Below, piece after piece: positions 1 to 5,095 of a stretch of 5,095 bases of DNA. Position 1 is the first letter of the stretch, and each line of letters begins with the position of its first letter. The stretch comes from an uncultured Bacteroidales bacterium (GTDB lineage Bacteria > Bacteroidota > Bacteroidia > Bacteroidales > UBA932): contig CAMKTW010000129.1 in assembly GCA_946415795.1 (NCBI GenBank), positions 1 through 5,095 of the forward strand. The letters are read 5' to 3'. Made by a program: the position numbers and the translations under genes. The notes beneath the pieces were generated by a model that searched no databases, was not told where the DNA came from, and was given only the letters and a program-made list of their open reading frames with translations.

Positions 1-1
1 C

Positions 2-1165
2 TATATCGATCCTATGTTTCACACCCGTGCGGCGGGCAAGGAATCGGTCAATCTGGATAACTGGCTCTCAAATGGAGTCGACGGTCTCTACGGCCGCTAT
101 GGCGCTGATGCAGACGTCTGTGTCACGGAAGGTGTGATGGGCCTCTTTGACGGATTTGACCGCAGCCGGGGCAGTACTGCGGAGATGGCAAAATCGCTGG
201 ATATCCCGGTATTGCTGATAGTCGGGGCAAAGTCCACCGCATATACCGTTGCAGCTCAGTTGCACGGTATGAAGTCCTTTATGCCGGGGCTTAATGTAAT
301 GGGCGTGGTGTTTAACCAGGTGGCTTCTGACAGACATAAGAGGCTGTTGCTGCAGGCGGCAGAAGATGCCGCTCTGCCCTGTTTTGGATGTCTGCCCCGT
401 CAGGAGAATCTGGAAGTTCCCTCGCGTCATCTGGGTCTGACCATCGCGAAGCAAAAGGAGATGGAGGAGTGGATTTGCCGCGCCGCCGATTTAGTGGAGG
501 CGAATGTCGATATTGATTCGCTGCTAAATGCTTTCAACATCCCTTTTGTGGAACCAAATGCAGGAATCAGCCCCATAAAAGGCTCTTTACGCATTGCCGT
601 GGCACGCGACGAGGCCTTCAACTTCACATATTGCGAGAATCTGGCATATCTCGCTCAGATGGGGCAGGTGACATACTTCAGCCCCCTGGCCGGCGATCAG
701 CTCCCGGAAACGCAGTTGCTTTACCTGCCCGGAGGCTACCCGGAGCTGTTTGCAGAACAACTCGCCAAGAACAGGAAACTGATGCGCCAGATAGGTGAAT
801 ATGCAGAGGAAGGCGGCCGTATCCTGGCAGAATGCGGTGGGATGATATACCTCTCAAAATCCATTGAATCGGGAGATGGGAGAAAGACGGATATGTGCGG
901 CGTGTTACCAGTAGAGACCACAATGAAGGATGCCAGGCTTCACCTTGGCTACAGAACGGTAAAACTGAGCAATGGTGCGGAATACAAAGGTCACGAATTT
1001 CACTATTCAGACGTGGTTGAACCCGGCGCCCTCCCTTCAATAGCAGAGCAGGCTGATGTCCGTGGCAATAGAGTGAGCACCCCTTTATACCGCTATAAGA
1101 ACGTGATTGCAGGCTACACCCATCTTTACTGGGGTGATAATGGGTTATTGATGCTATGGGACTGA
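2..1165 (+). CDS. cbiA: Cobyrinate a,c-diamide synthase (CbiA/CobB family), 5' end cut by window
   Basis: The enzyme performs ATP- and glutamine-dependent amidation of the a and c carboxylates of cobyrinate (or its hydrogenobyrinate counterpart) in cytoplasmic corrin synthesis. The frame is open from base 2 and begins YIDPMFHT, the continuation of the family motif GPDYIDP, so the ATG at 14 is internal. By comparison with Salmonella CbiA (recalled numbering) about 45 residues, including the P-loop, lie left of the window. Numbering from the codon at base 2: EGVMGLFDG at 43-51 is the conserved acidic motif of the ATP/substrate site. The C-terminal class I-type glutamine amidotransferase domain runs from about 195 to the end, with PGGYPE near 243, the nucleophile Cys278 in AECGGM (codon 833-835), GHEFHYS near 330 and a His374 in GYTHLYW (codon 1121-1123). 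No frameshift or stop interrupts it. It ends 2 bases before the likely start of the binding-protein gene, so it heads or sits inside that operon. The family call is very secure. Whether the substrate carries cobalt depends on the pathway; the nearby cbiK favours the early-cobalt (anaerobic) route. Confidence 0.96.
   Translation, partial: YIDPMFHTRAAGKESVNLDNWLSNGVDGLYGRYGADADVCVTEGVMGLFDGFDRSRGSTAEMAKSLDIPVLLIVGAKSTAYTVAAQLHGMKSFMPGLNVMGVVFNQVASDRHKRLLLQAAEDAALPCFGCLPRQENLEVPSRHLGLTIAKQKEMEEWICRAADLVEANVDIDSLLNAFNIPFVEPNAGISPIKGSLRIAVARDEAFNFTYCENLAYLAQMGQVTYFSPLAGDQLPETQLLYLPGGYPELFAEQLAKNRKLMRQIGEYAEEGGRILAECGGMIYLSKSIESGDGRKTDMCGVLPVETTMKDARLHLGYRTVKLSNGAEYKGHEFHYSDVVEPGALPSIAEQADVRGNRVSTPLYRYKNVIAGYTHLYWGDNGLLMLWD
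1158..1161 (+). promoter_or_regulatory. Weak Shine-Dalgarno-like GGGA deciding the binding-protein start
   Basis: GGGA lies inside the last codons of cbiA and is followed by 6 bases and then the ATG at 1168. It is the only purine-rich site at usable spacing and favours 1168 over the in-frame ATG at 1156, which it overlaps. The other junctions in this operon show no better site, in keeping with the weak use of Shine-Dalgarno pairing reported for Bacteroidota. Support is modest because four bases can occur by chance. Confidence 0.4.
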
Positions 1166-1167
1166 TT

Positions 1168-1227
1168 ATGAAACGATTGATGTCGATAATACTATGCGCG
1201 GTCATAGCACTTTCACTTGCCGGATGC
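1168..1227 (+). other. Lipoprotein signal peptide with lipobox
   Basis: Codons 1-20 of the binding protein give a positively charged start (MKR), a hydrophobic core (IILCAVIALSL) and the lipobox L-A-G-C. Signal peptidase II should cut before Cys20, whose codon is 1225-1227. The residues after it (RGGSKR) are basic and glycine-rich and lack the acidic run often described for surface-exported Bacteroidota lipoproteins. That fits retention in the periplasm, where a binding protein must meet its permease. Which membrane holds the anchor cannot be read from the sequence. Confidence 0.88.
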
Positions 1228-2316
1228 CGTGGTGGCTCAAAGCGCGCCAATACTGCCGTATCGCTGCCGGAGATTGCTGAAGGTGCTGTCCAGATAAAAT
1301 ACGCCCGGGGTTTCAGCGTCCGCTACGTAGATGGCGGCTGTCTGGTGGAAGTCAGCGACCCGCAAAAGGAGCGCGCCGATGCCTTCCGCTTTATGCTTGT
1401 CAAACGAGGTACAAAGCCGGCCCAAGTCCCTCAAGGTTACACATTATTGGAGGTCCCGGTGAAGCGGATAGTCTGTATGACTTCGCTGCAGCTGTCAAGC
1501 TTTATATGTCTGGGCAGTCTGGACAACGTAGTGGGCATCACCAGCACCCGCCACCTCTTTAATGCCGATATGAAGCAGCGTCTTGAGGACGGACGCGCCC
1601 GCAAAATTGGCATAGAGGGGAATTTTGACAGTGAAGTGATACTTGGACTGAACCCCGATCTGATATTGATATCTCCTTTCAAACGAGGTGGCTATGAGGC
1701 CCTCACGGGCGTAGATATCCCCCTGGTGCCGCATCTGGGCTACAAAGAGAACACACCGCTCGGTCAGGCGGAGTGGATCAAGTTCGCGGGTCTGCTCACA
1801 GGAGGGGAGGAGAAAGCCAGCGAAATATTCGACGGAATCGAAAGGCGCTACAACGACCTCAGGCAACTGACGTCGGAGGTAAGGGAGCGCCCGGTAGTGC
1901 TCAGCGGTGAACTGCACGGAGGCAACTGGTATGTCGGCGGCGGCCGCAGTTTCCTGGCGCAGATTTTCCGTGATGCCGGAGGCGAGTATTTCCTGCCTGA
2001 CGACGATCATTCCGGCGGAATGAACCTGGACTTTGAAAGTGTTTACAGCCGTACCGCCGGCGCGCAGTACTGGCGCATAGTGAACAGCTACGACGGCGAT
2101 TTCAGCTACGAGGCCCTCAAGGCAGAAGATGCCCGCTATGCCGACCTGAATGCCTTCAAGAAAAAAGGCGTGATTTACTGCAATATGCGTCAGAGGCCAT
2201 TTTATGAGAATATGCCGATGCAGCCCGATGTGGTGCTGTCGGATTTGATACATATCCTGCATCCCGAGCTGTTGCCGGCTGACTATCAACCTGTTTTTTA
2301 TTCGCTGCTGCAATGA
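1168..2316 (+). CDS. btuF: ABC importer substrate-binding lipoprotein, BtuF/FecB-like (probable corrinoid binding)
   Basis: A periplasmic-facing lipoprotein of 382 residues that should capture a corrinoid, or possibly another metal chelate, and deliver it to the permease encoded next. Residues 1-20 form a lipoprotein signal peptide: MKR, a hydrophobic stretch, then lipobox LAGC with Cys20 as lipid anchor. Residues about 28-97 are a block outside the canonical fold (YARGFSVRYVDGGCLVEV, then a hydrophobic strand) of a kind I associate with Bacteroidota relatives. The TroA/FecB-like domain starts at KRIVCMTS (99-106) and continues with VVGI (121-124) and a PDLIL strand (163-167). Aligned by eye to E. 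coli BtuF, Glu156 (before VILGLNPD) and Glu290 (LDFESVYSR) fall at the two glutamates that dock on the permease. An in-frame ATG at 1156 would add MGLI and overlap cbiA; I prefer 1168 because it gives a normal signal peptide and has a GGGA 6 bases upstream. The gene ends in an ATGA overlap with the permease. The fold is certain; B12-type specificity rests on neighbouring cbiA and cbiK, and heme or siderophore remains possible. Confidence 0.9.
   Translation: MKRLMSIILCAVIALSLAGCRGGSKRANTAVSLPEIAEGAVQIKYARGFSVRYVDGGCLVEVSDPQKERADAFRFMLVKRGTKPAQVPQGYTLLEVPVKRIVCMTSLQLSSFICLGSLDNVVGITSTRHLFNADMKQRLEDGRARKIGIEGNFDSEVILGLNPDLILISPFKRGGYEALTGVDIPLVPHLGYKENTPLGQAEWIKFAGLLTGGEEKASEIFDGIERRYNDLRQLTSEVRERPVVLSGELHGGNWYVGGGRSFLAQIFRDAGGEYFLPDDDHSGGMNLDFESVYSRTAGAQYWRIVNSYDGDFSYEALKAEDARYADLNAFKKKGVIYCNMRQRPFYENMPMQPDVVLSDLIHILHPELLPADYQPVFYSLLQ
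2313..2316 (+). other. ATGA stop/start overlap, binding protein to permease
   Basis: The TGA of the binding-protein gene (2314-2316) overlaps the ATG of the permease (2313-2315). The bases before it (TTCGCTGCTGCA) show no purine-rich ribosome site, so termination-reinitiation is the likely way the permease is translated. The overlap also confirms the permease start. Confidence 0.85.
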
Positions 2317-3347
2317 AAAGGAACGTCGCTATCTGGATGATACTTCTCGCAGCTTCAATCCTGCTGCTGTTCTTCGCAAACCTGCTGCTCGGCTCGGTGG
2401 CCATCCCTGCCGCTTCTGTCTGGAAAGCCATCTCAGGAGGGGAAGTGGACCTTATCTGGCAGAACATCATTCTCAAATCCCGCTTCCCTCAGGCTTTGAC
2501 GGCATTGGTTGCGGGGGCGGGACTGGCCGTGGCCGGACTGCAGATGCAGACCGTTTTCCGCAACCCCCTGGCAGGTCCATCAGTGCTTGGCGTCAGTTCC
2601 GGGGCGAGCCTCGGCGTGGCGTTTGTGGTTCTCCTCTCCGGCCGTCTGGGTGGCGTCGCCCTGAGCAGCATCGGCTATATGGGAGAGGTCGCGATGACGA
2701 TGGCTGCGATAATAGGTGCTATGGCGGTGATGCTGCTGATAGTCTATATAGCGCAGAAAGTGAGGGGCAACGTAACCCTGCTTATAATAGGCGTGATGAT
2801 CGGCTATGTGGCCACCGCCATCATCGGAGTCCTCAAGTTTTTCAGCGCGGAGGAGGATGTCCGCTCATACGTGGTATGGGGTCTGGGCAGTTTCTCCCGC
2901 GTCTCGGGCGGACAGGTTATGACATTTGTGATTATTATGGCGGTGCTGCTGCCGCTGTCGATGTTTCTGGTGAAGATACTTAACCTGTTGCTTCTGGGCG
3001 ACGGATATGCCCGCAATCTCGGTCTCAATGTGCGCCGCGCCCGTATGACTGTGATTCTGTGCGCCGGAGTGCTGGTGGCTGTCGTCACTGCATACTGCGG
3101 CCCCATATCGTTCCTCGGCCTGGCGGTGCCGCACCTCTGCCGCGGCATTTTCAAAACCAGCGATCACCGTACCCTTATGCCGGCATCGCTGCTGGCAGGT
3201 TCGGCCTTGGCCCTGCTCTGCAACCTGATAGCCCGTATGCCGGGCTTCGAGGGGGCGCTCCCGGTCAATTCTGTGACAGCCCTGATAGGTGCACCTGTCG
3301 TGGCTGCAGTGCTGTATAAACGTAGAAAAGAAGATTACGCAGAATGA
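2313..3347 (+). CDS. btuC: ABC importer permease, FecCD/BtuC family
   Basis: Inner-membrane permease of a type II importer; two copies would form the translocation path for the ligand handed over by the binding protein. At 344 residues it has the usual length of the family. Hydrophobic segments are seen near residues 6-28, 61-79, 91-109, 125-147, 154-174, 201-228, 245-268, 288-306 and 317-335, consistent with the ten-helix BtuC fold once the short or split helices are resolved. Family motifs include the GLQMQTVFRNPLAGP block (75-89) followed by VLGVSSGASLG (91-101), GPISFLGLAVPHLCR (263-277), which forms the cytoplasmic coupling region for the ATPase, and PVNSVTALIGAPVV near the C-terminus. 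The start ATG sits in an ATGA overlap with the preceding stop, and there is no Shine-Dalgarno site, so translational coupling is likely. The end overlaps the ATPase gene in the same way. The family is secure; naming it btuC rather than a heme or siderophore permease depends on the cobamide neighbours. Confidence 0.94.
   Translation: MKRNVAIWMILLAASILLLFFANLLLGSVAIPAASVWKAISGGEVDLIWQNIILKSRFPQALTALVAGAGLAVAGLQMQTVFRNPLAGPSVLGVSSGASLGVAFVVLLSGRLGGVALSSIGYMGEVAMTMAAIIGAMAVMLLIVYIAQKVRGNVTLLIIGVMIGYVATAIIGVLKFFSAEEDVRSYVVWGLGSFSRVSGGQVMTFVIIMAVLLPLSMFLVKILNLLLLGDGYARNLGLNVRRARMTVILCAGVLVAVVTAYCGPISFLGLAVPHLCRGIFKTSDHRTLMPASLLAGSALALLCNLIARMPGFEGALPVNSVTALIGAPVVAAVLYKRRKEDYAE
3344..3347 (+). other. 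ATGA stop/start overlap, permease to ATPase
   Basis: The permease stop TGA (3345-3347) overlaps the ATPase ATG (3344-3346), a second coupled junction of the same form as that at the permease start. It fits balanced production of the two membrane-complex subunits, which must assemble 2:2. Confidence 0.85.
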
Positions 3348-4345
3348 AACACACAGATACGATTGCCATTAAAGATCTGGCCATAGGGTACTCCGGCAAG
3401 AATTCTGTCAAGGTGGTGGCCAAAGGCATCACCGACACTCTTCGCAGCGGGTATCTGACCTGCCTGCTGGGTGAAAACGGTGCAGGTAAATCGACACTGT
3501 TGCGTACTCTGGCCGGGTTCCAGCCCGCACTGGGCGGAGAAATCAAGATAATGGGCAAGTCTCTGAAGCAGTACCGTGAGAGGGAACTCGCTACTGTAAT
3601 AGGCGTGGTGCTCACCGAGCGCACCAGTCTGCAGAATATGACAGTAGAGGAACTTGTCGGGATGGGACGCAGCCCTTATACCGGTTTCTGGGGCCGCCTT
3701 TCGGCCGGGGATCGGGAAAAGGTAGATTACGCTATGCATCAGGTAGGCATACAGCCGCTGGCAGGAAGGATGGTGCAGAACCTCTCCGATGGAGAACGGC
3801 AGAAGGTGATGATAGCCAAGGCGTTGGCGCAAGAGACCCCGGTCATCTTCCTGGACGAGCCGACAGCATTCCTCGACTATCCCAGCAAAGTGGAGATACT
3901 CCACCTGCTGCACCGCCTTGCCGCTGAGATGTCCAAGACGATTTTCCTCTCGACACACGACCTGGAACTGGCGCTGCAGATGGCCGACCGGCTCTGGCTG
4001 ATGGCAAGGGGGCGCGGGGTAGTGGCGGGTACCCCTGAAGACCTGGCGATGGACGGCACCCTGGACGGCTTCTTCACCCGCAAGGGGGTGGCGTTTGAGA
4101 AGGTAACCGGACTCTATCGTGTCGAGCCTGAATACCACGACAAGATCCGGCTCAAAGGTGACGCCACAGCTTGTGCGATGGCCGCCAAGGCTTTACGGCG
4201 CAACGGTATCCTGGCCGGTGACGACGTTGAGTCTGATGTCACTGTCGAGGCACTGCCTGCCGGCGGTTATAAAATAAGCAAGGGCGGCGCGAACGCCACC
4301 CTTGCGGTCACCATGTCCGAACTGCTTGAGCTGTTACAACTCTAG
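3344..4345 (+). CDS. btuD: ABC importer ATPase, FecE/BtuD-like, with extra C-terminal domain
   Basis: Cytoplasmic ATPase that powers the importer; a dimer would bind the permease pair. Motifs in order: Walker A GENGAGKST (43-51), Q-loop region VVLTERTS (88-95) with Glu92 where Gln is usual, TVEELVGMGRSPYTG typical of the FecE/FhuC group (100-114), signature LSDGE (147-151), Walker B VIFLDE with catalytic Glu172, D-loop FLDYPSK (176-182) and switch His205 in LSTHD. All residues needed for hydrolysis other than the Q-loop Gln are present. The protein has 333 residues against roughly 250-270 for FecE/BtuD; the surplus is a separate-looking segment from about 258 to the end. The start lies in an ATGA overlap with the permease; a purine stretch (AAAAGAAG) sits upstream but rather far. 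It is the last gene of the operon, its TAG lying 7 bases from the stop of the converging cbiK-like gene. The family is certain; corrinoid specificity is inferred from context. Confidence 0.94.
   Translation: MKHTDTIAIKDLAIGYSGKNSVKVVAKGITDTLRSGYLTCLLGENGAGKSTLLRTLAGFQPALGGEIKIMGKSLKQYRERELATVIGVVLTERTSLQNMTVEELVGMGRSPYTGFWGRLSAGDREKVDYAMHQVGIQPLAGRMVQNLSDGERQKVMIAKALAQETPVIFLDEPTAFLDYPSKVEILHLLHRLAAEMSKTIFLSTHDLELALQMADRLWLMARGRGVVAGTPEDLAMDGTLDGFFTRKGVAFEKVTGLYRVEPEYHDKIRLKGDATACAMAAKALRRNGILAGDDVESDVTVEALPAGGYKISKGGANATLAVTMSELLELLQL
4115..4342 (+). other. C-terminal accessory domain of the ATPase, function unknown
   Basis: Residues about 258-333 follow the end of the nucleotide-binding domain. 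The segment reads as a small mixed alpha/beta unit: a strand (HDKIRLKG), a helix with an alanine-rich face (ATACAMAAKALRRNG), a strand with many acids (DDVESDVTVEAL), a glycine-containing turn and strand (GGYKISKGG), and a closing helix (MSELLELLQL). I recall similar tails in Bacteroidota ATPases of this importer class and know no assigned role. A regulatory or dimer-contact domain is possible, as for the C-terminal domains of MetN or MalK, but it resembles neither by eye. The domain boundary is approximate. Confidence 0.6.
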
Positions 4346-4352
4346 CATTTTT
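4346..4352. other. 7-base convergent gap between operon end and cbiK-like gene
   Basis: The sequence CATTTTT separates the TAG of the ATPase gene (4343-4345) from the reverse-strand TAG of the cbiK-like gene (4353-4355). It contains a T5 run on the + strand but no stable GC-rich stem directly before it. Each transcript must therefore end inside, or read into, the antisense of the other gene, or stop by a factor-dependent mechanism. Confidence 0.85.
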
Positions 4353-5095
4353 CTACTCCTCAGGATTCTTGGAGTGATAGTAGTCGAGGGGTTCGCCGTT
4401 AATTGCGTCCTTGGTGTGGTTCATCCAGATCTGACGGATGGTGGGCAACTCCAGCAGACCTTTGTTGATCATAGTCTCGTCGTTGCAAGTGTAACCCATA
4501 TGGTGGAAATACATCTTCCAGGAGGTGTCTTCCACTTCACCCTCATCGTTGGCCTCGAAGCCATTATCCCACGCGTCATCGTCGCCGGCCATGTCGTTGT
4601 GCCCGTGGTCGCCGTCAATTGACATCAGAGGGTGGCAGAATACCTTTCCGCTGGAAATACCGGCAGCCTGCATACGCTCATATACGTCGGTCTTGAAGTT
4701 ATCCATCATATCAACAGTACCTACAAAGTAGTTCTTGCTGTAGAGCTGGAGTGCCTCCTCCAGCTGGGTATAACGTATATTTGCCTTGTATGTGTCGTAG
4801 CTGTCGGGGTTGCCGTGACCCATAAATGCAACGACGCCCTGTGCAGCAGTATCCTTGTAGAGTTTGTTGAGTTCCGCTGCAACCGTATTCACGTCGGTAT
4901 CGGCATCCTGCAGCAGGGGCACACCGAGTTTGAGGACAACCTCGGAAAGATACTTGTCATCGAGGTCACCGTTGGCATTGTTTGCAAAGTCCTTGATATA
5001 GTTGATTACGCGGGTGTACTCCTCGCCGGGAATTACCTGCAGTGATTGGACAACTATCTGACTGTACTGGACACCTTTCTGTGCGAAAGCGGTGA
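4353..5095 (-). CDS. cbiK: Anaerobic sirohydrochlorin cobaltochelatase (CbiK family), 5' end cut by window
   Basis: CbiK inserts Co2+ into sirohydrochlorin (or its precorrin-2-type precursor) at the start of anaerobic cobamide synthesis. On the reverse strand the frame is open from the window edge; 246 sense codons are visible. The GTG at 4922-4920 is an internal Val in KLGVPLLQD, not the start. Compared with Salmonella CbiK recalled from memory, roughly the first 65-70 residues are missing. Numbering from the first full codon (5093): QSLQVIPGEEY at 17-27 matches the conserved block holding Glu89, MGHG gives His93 (codon 4817-4815, Salmonella His145), and GDHGHNDM gives His163 (codon 4607-4605, Salmonella His207). 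The metal-binding triad is thus intact. Also conserved are LGVPLL and SWKMYF. An acidic stretch is inserted between NDMAGDD and SWK, and a tail of some 14 residues follows the usual end. Any signal peptide, as in periplasmic CbiK of Desulfovibrio, would lie outside the window. HemH-like or sirohydrochlorin ferrochelatase activity is an alternative, but the cbiA neighbour favours cobalt. Confidence 0.93.
   Translation of the reverse strand, partial: TAFAQKGVQYSQIVVQSLQVIPGEEYTRVINYIKDFANNANGDLDDKYLSEVVLKLGVPLLQDADTDVNTVAAELNKLYKDTAAQGVVAFMGHGNPDSYDTYKANIRYTQLEEALQLYSKNYFVGTVDMMDNFKTDVYERMQAAGISSGKVFCHPLMSIDGDHGHNDMAGDDDAWDNGFEANDEGEVEDTSWKMYFHHMGYTCNDETMINKGLLELPTIRQIWMNHTKDAINGEPLDYYHSKNPEE

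Noticed and set aside
1..13. Region before the first ATG as a leader or riboswitch end
   Set aside because: These bases translate in frame to YIDP of the conserved CbiA motif, so they are coding.
1156..1167. Upstream in-frame ATG giving the binding protein four more residues (MGLI)
   Set aside because: The later ATG at 1168 gives a standard MKR lipoprotein signal start and has a GGGA at suitable spacing; the earlier one has no ribosome site.
1495..2313. 272-codon reverse-strand open frame opposite the binding-protein gene
   Set aside because: It lies wholly antisense to a clear lipoprotein gene, has no recognisable domain, and reads as the reverse shadow of a GC-moderate coding sequence.
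3335..4138. 267-codon reverse-strand open frame opposite the ATPase gene
   Set aside because: It overlaps nearly the whole ATP-binding domain on the other strand, its composition (many His, Arg, Pro, Gln) is typical of antisense frames, and no motif is visible.
4328..4352. Possible terminator: imperfect inverted repeat GAG..CTC followed by a T5 run after the ATPase stop
   Set aside because: The stem has a mismatch and almost no loop, few GC pairs and a short T-run, so it is too weak to support.
4355..4375. Inverted repeat ACTCC / GGAGT around the end of the cbiK-like gene
   Set aside because: Only five base pairs with an 11-base loop and no T-run after it on either strand; expected by chance.
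4920..4922. GTG as the start of the chelatase gene
   Set aside because: The frame stays open to the window edge and the upstream residues match conserved CbiK sequence (QSLQVIPGEEY, KLGVPLL), so this is an internal valine.
4632..5045. 137-codon forward open frame with hydrophobic, Val-rich translation, resembling a membrane protein
   Set aside because: It is exactly antisense to the conserved CbiK catalytic blocks, and its hydrophobicity comes from reverse-complemented acidic and polar codons.

Overview
The window holds one compact cobamide (vitamin B12-type) locus made of five protein-coding genes, two of them cut by the window edges. On the + strand a 5'-truncated cobyrinate a,c-diamide synthase (CbiA) is followed, with gaps or overlaps of at most a few bases, by a complete ABC importer of the BtuFCD/FecBCD type: a substrate-binding lipoprotein, a FecCD-family permease and an ATPase. 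On the - strand, converging on this operon with only 7 bases between the two stop codons, is the 3' part of an anaerobic cobaltochelatase of the CbiK family, which runs off the right edge.

The host is most likely a member of the Bacteroidota, probably Bacteroidales. The binding protein carries an N-terminal block before its TroA-like fold that I associate with Bacteroidota relatives, and the ATPase has a C-terminal extension and a TERT-type Q-loop seen in that group. Ribosome binding sites are weak or absent, and translation seems to depend on stop/start overlaps. This placement is inference from protein style; there is no rRNA or other marker. Base composition is moderate, slightly GC-rich by eye, and looks uniform, so nothing suggests recent transfer.

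Layout: 2-1165 cbiA-like; 1168-2316 binding lipoprotein; 2313-3347 permease; 3344-4345 ATPase with an extra C-terminal domain; 4346-4352 convergent gap; 4353-5095 cbiK-like (reverse). More than 99% of the window is coding. I found no RNA gene, mobile element, CRISPR array, riboswitch or convincing terminator. Any promoter or cobalamin riboswitch for the + operon would lie left of the window, and that of cbiK right of it.

Together: CbiK puts cobalt into the early tetrapyrrole precursor, CbiA amidates the a and c side chains of cobyrinate later in the pathway, and the importer most likely brings a corrinoid (or possibly another metal-chelate) across the inner membrane. The joint presence points to a cell that combines de novo or partial cobamide synthesis with salvage. 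These are recognisable families. The less ordinary points are an acidic insertion in CbiK, the extra domain and altered Q-loop of the ATPase, and the close coupling of a biosynthetic amidase to an importer.
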